Assembly (NCBI GenBank): GCA_035646395.1
Contig: DASRPK010000084.1
Location: 1 to 5,779 of the forward strand
DNA: 5,779 nucleotides
Source of the DNA: JABWBJ01 sp035646395
GTDB lineage: Bacteria > Gemmatimonadota > Gemmatimonadetes > Gemmatimonadales > Gemmatimonadaceae
Reading direction: 5' to 3'
Of the stretch, positions 4,029-5,779 are shown piece by piece; positions within the stretch are counted from its first letter, which is position 1; each line of letters starts with the position of its first letter. The notes beneath the pieces are model-generated. The model saw nothing but the letters and a program-made list of their open reading frames with translations, searched no databases and was not told where the DNA came from. The position numbers and the translations under genes are program-made.

Positions 4029-5779
4029 GTGACGACGACTGCGGCCGCCCGCACGCCGATCGAATCGCCCACCCGTTTCGATCCGGAAGAGCTGCGCGTC
4101 ACGCGGATTCGTGCCCTTCGTGGTCCCAACTACTGGCGTCTCGCACCGGTCATCGCCGGCGACGTCGTGCAGGGTTCCCTCGAGAAGGTCACGTCTGCCG
4201 ACGTGCCCGGCTTCACCGAGCGCCTGACAGGGGCAATCCCGTCGCTCGAATCGCACAAGTGCACGCGCGGGCATCATGGCGGGTTCATCGAGCGACTCAT
4301 CGAGGGAACGCACTTCCCGCACATCCTGGAGCATGTCGCGCTGGAGCTGCAGACGCTCATCGGCAACGACGTCTCGTTCGGTCGGGTGGTTCCGTCCGGC
4401 GACGAGGGAGTGTGGTGGCTGATCGTCGCCTACGAGGAGGAGCAGGTTGGGCTGCAGGCGATGCGCGACGCGCTGAGGATCGTTCGTGCCTGCATTGGCG
4501 ATGAAAAGCTCGACATCGCCTCGATTGTCGACGATCTGGTTTCGCTTTACGAATCTTCCCGGCTCGGGCCTTCGACCGGCGCAATCGTGGAGGAGGCGCG
4601 GCGTCGCGGCATTCCCGTCCGCCGTCTCAACAATTACTCGCTGGTGCAGCTCGGGCTCGGCAGCAATCTCCACCGCATCCAGGCGACGCTCACCGATTCC
4701 ACGAGCGCAATCGGCGTCGAGATCGCGCAGGACAAGGACGATACCAAGCGCGTGCTGGAGAACATCGGACTGCCGGTCCCCAAGGGCGACGTCGCACGGA
4801 CTGTCGAGGCCGCCCTCGACGTTGCGGAAGAGATCGGCTACCCGGTGATACTCAAGCCGCTAGCGGCGAATCACGGGCGAGGAATCTCGGGGCGTTGCGC
4901 GGATGCCGATGCGCTTCGCGCAGCGTGGGAGCGCTCGTCGGCCTACGGCTCGCGCATCGTTGTGGAACAGTTCGCCGAAGGTCGCGACCATCGTGTTCTC
5001 GTCGTCAACGGGAAAGTTGTTGCCGCCGCGGAGCGTGTTCCAGCTCACGTCGTCGGCGATGGAACTCACACGCTGGCCGAGCTGATCGCCAAAGCGAACG
5101 AAGACCCCCGCAGAGGGGTGGGACACACCAAGATGCTCACGCGGATTCCCACCGATTCGCGCGCGCTGGAGTATCTCGCCAGGGTTGGACGTACAATGCG
5201 GACTGTGCCCGCCGCCGGAGAGATGGTCGCGATGGCGGCGACCGCGAATCTCTCCACTGGCGGCACTTCGATCGACCGCACCGACGAGATGCATCCGGAC
5301 AACGTCACCGCCTGCGAGATGGCGGCCGGCGTGATCGGACTGGACATCGCGGGCATCGATGTTCTCACGCCGGACATCTCCATCCCGTTCCGCGAGAACA
5401 ACAGCGTCATCATCGAGGTAAATGCCGGGCCGGGAATCAGAATGCACACCCATCCCGCGGAAGGACGCGCGAGGAATGTCGCGGCGCCGATTGTCGATAT
5501 GCTTTATCCGCCCGGTGTCGAAGCGACCATTCCCGTTATCGCGGTGACGGGCACGAACGGGAAGACGACCGTCACCCGTCTGATTGCCCATCTTTTCCGC
5601 GTGACCGAGAACACCGTCGGATTCACTACGACGGACGGCACGTATCTGGGCAACCGCCTCGTGATCGAAGGCGACATGACCGGTCCGTTCTCGGCCAACA
5701 TCATCCTGTCGAATCCGACTGTGGACATCGCCGTTCTGGAGACAGCGCGGGGTGGAATCCTGCGTGCCGGGCTGGGGTT
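4029..5779 (+). CDS. cphA: Cyanophycin synthetase (CphA1 type), cut at the right edge
   Basis: The first 583 residues of the ATP-dependent enzyme that builds cyanophycin, adding Asp to the backbone and Arg to each Asp side chain. The order is the CphA order. The N-domain covers about 22-160: R-G-P-N-Y-W at 31-36, H-K-C-T-R-G-H-H-G-G-F at 76-86, H-I-L-E-H-V-A-L-E-L-Q at 98-108. The ATP-grasp domain covers about 165-495: L-G-P-S-T at 179-183, Q-A-T-L at 218-221, K-P-L-A-A-N-H-G-R-G at 276-285, E-R-V-P-A-H-V-V-G-D-G at 335-345, N-L-S-T-G-G at 407-412, E-V-N-A-G-P-G at 463-469. The Mur-ligase domain begins with an intact P-loop, G-T-N-G-K-T-T, at 508-514, then T-T-T-D-G-T-Y and E-T-A-R-G-G (571-576). 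The intact P-loop points to CphA1 and away from the degenerate CphA2. About 300 residues are missing past the edge. The GTG start gives roughly 20 more residues than usual before the conserved L-R-V-T-R-I. It begins 7 bases after pruA stops, so the two probably form an operon. Confidence 0.95.
   Translation, partial: MTTTAAARTPIESPTRFDPEELRVTRIRALRGPNYWRLAPVIAGDVVQGSLEKVTSADVPGFTERLTGAIPSLESHKCTRGHHGGFIERLIEGTHFPHILEHVALELQTLIGNDVSFGRVVPSGDEGVWWLIVAYEEEQVGLQAMRDALRIVRACIGDEKLDIASIVDDLVSLYESSRLGPSTGAIVEEARRRGIPVRRLNNYSLVQLGLGSNLHRIQATLTDSTSAIGVEIAQDKDDTKRVLENIGLPVPKGDVARTVEAALDVAEEIGYPVILKPLAANHGRGISGRCADADALRAAWERSSAYGSRIVVEQFAEGRDHRVLVVNGKVVAAAERVPAHVVGDGTHTLAELIAKANEDPRRGVGHTKMLTRIPTDSRALEYLARVGRTMRTVPAAGEMVAMAATANLSTGGTSIDRTDEMHPDNVTACEMAAGVIGLDIAGIDVLTPDISIPFRENNSVIIEVNAGPGIRMHTHPAEGRARNVAAPIVDMLYPPGVEATIPVIAVTGTNGKTTVTRLIAHLFRVTENTVGFTTTDGTYLGNRLVIEGDMTGPFSANIILSNPTVDIAVLETARGGILRAGLG

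Noticed and set aside
2384..4129. A long minus-strand open frame (581 codons) opposite the dehydrogenase gene
   Set aside because: It is antisense to a frame that matches the P5C dehydrogenase family throughout. Its product is Arg-rich with no recognisable motif, and such long shadows are common opposite GC-rich genes.
4860..5591. A minus-strand open frame (243 codons) opposite the cyanophycin synthetase gene
   Set aside because: It is antisense to the conserved ATP-grasp domain of CphA and has no motif of its own.

Overview
The window looks like a stretch of chromosome from a high-GC, Gram-negative-type bacterium. It holds an outer-membrane beta-barrel protein with a signal peptide and a lipoprotein with a lipobox, next to ordinary metabolic genes. 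The style (barrel ending in a Phe-Arg strand, Ala-rich signal peptides ending in Q-A-Q, GC-rich wobble positions) would suit a soil lineage such as Gemmatimonadota. That placement is an impression from the proteins, not a computed result. I see no mobile element, tRNA, rRNA or CRISPR array.

Left half (1-2170), all on the minus strand. Read in the direction of transcription there is a small lipoprotein with Asp-box (BNR, sialidase-type) repeats (2170 to 1406). A weak possible terminator and a roughly 380-base non-coding stretch follow. Next come an 8-strand-type outer-membrane barrel protein (1023 to 445) and a good intrinsic terminator hairpin (424 to 395). Last is the N-terminal third of endonuclease IV (353 to beyond base 1), which is cut by the window edge.

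Right half (about 2237-5779), all on the plus strand and divergent from the lipoprotein gene. A complete L-glutamate gamma-semialdehyde (1-pyrroline-5-carboxylate) dehydrogenase is followed after 7 bases by a cyanophycin synthetase, which runs off the right edge with its Mur-ligase domain only begun. The spacing suggests one transcript. The first enzyme finishes the conversion of proline or arginine carbon to glutamate. The second stores arginine and aspartate as multi-L-arginyl-poly-L-aspartate. The pair therefore reads as a nitrogen storage and arginine/proline catabolism unit.

Nothing here is a wholly unknown system. The points most worth a second look are the dehydrogenase-cyanophycin synthetase pairing, a His-x-x-Glu-His motif in the cyanophycin synthetase N-domain that could be a primer-making hydrolase site, an Ala/Ser/Pro-rich N-terminal extension (or misplaced start) on the dehydrogenase, and the unusually short Asp-box lipoprotein.
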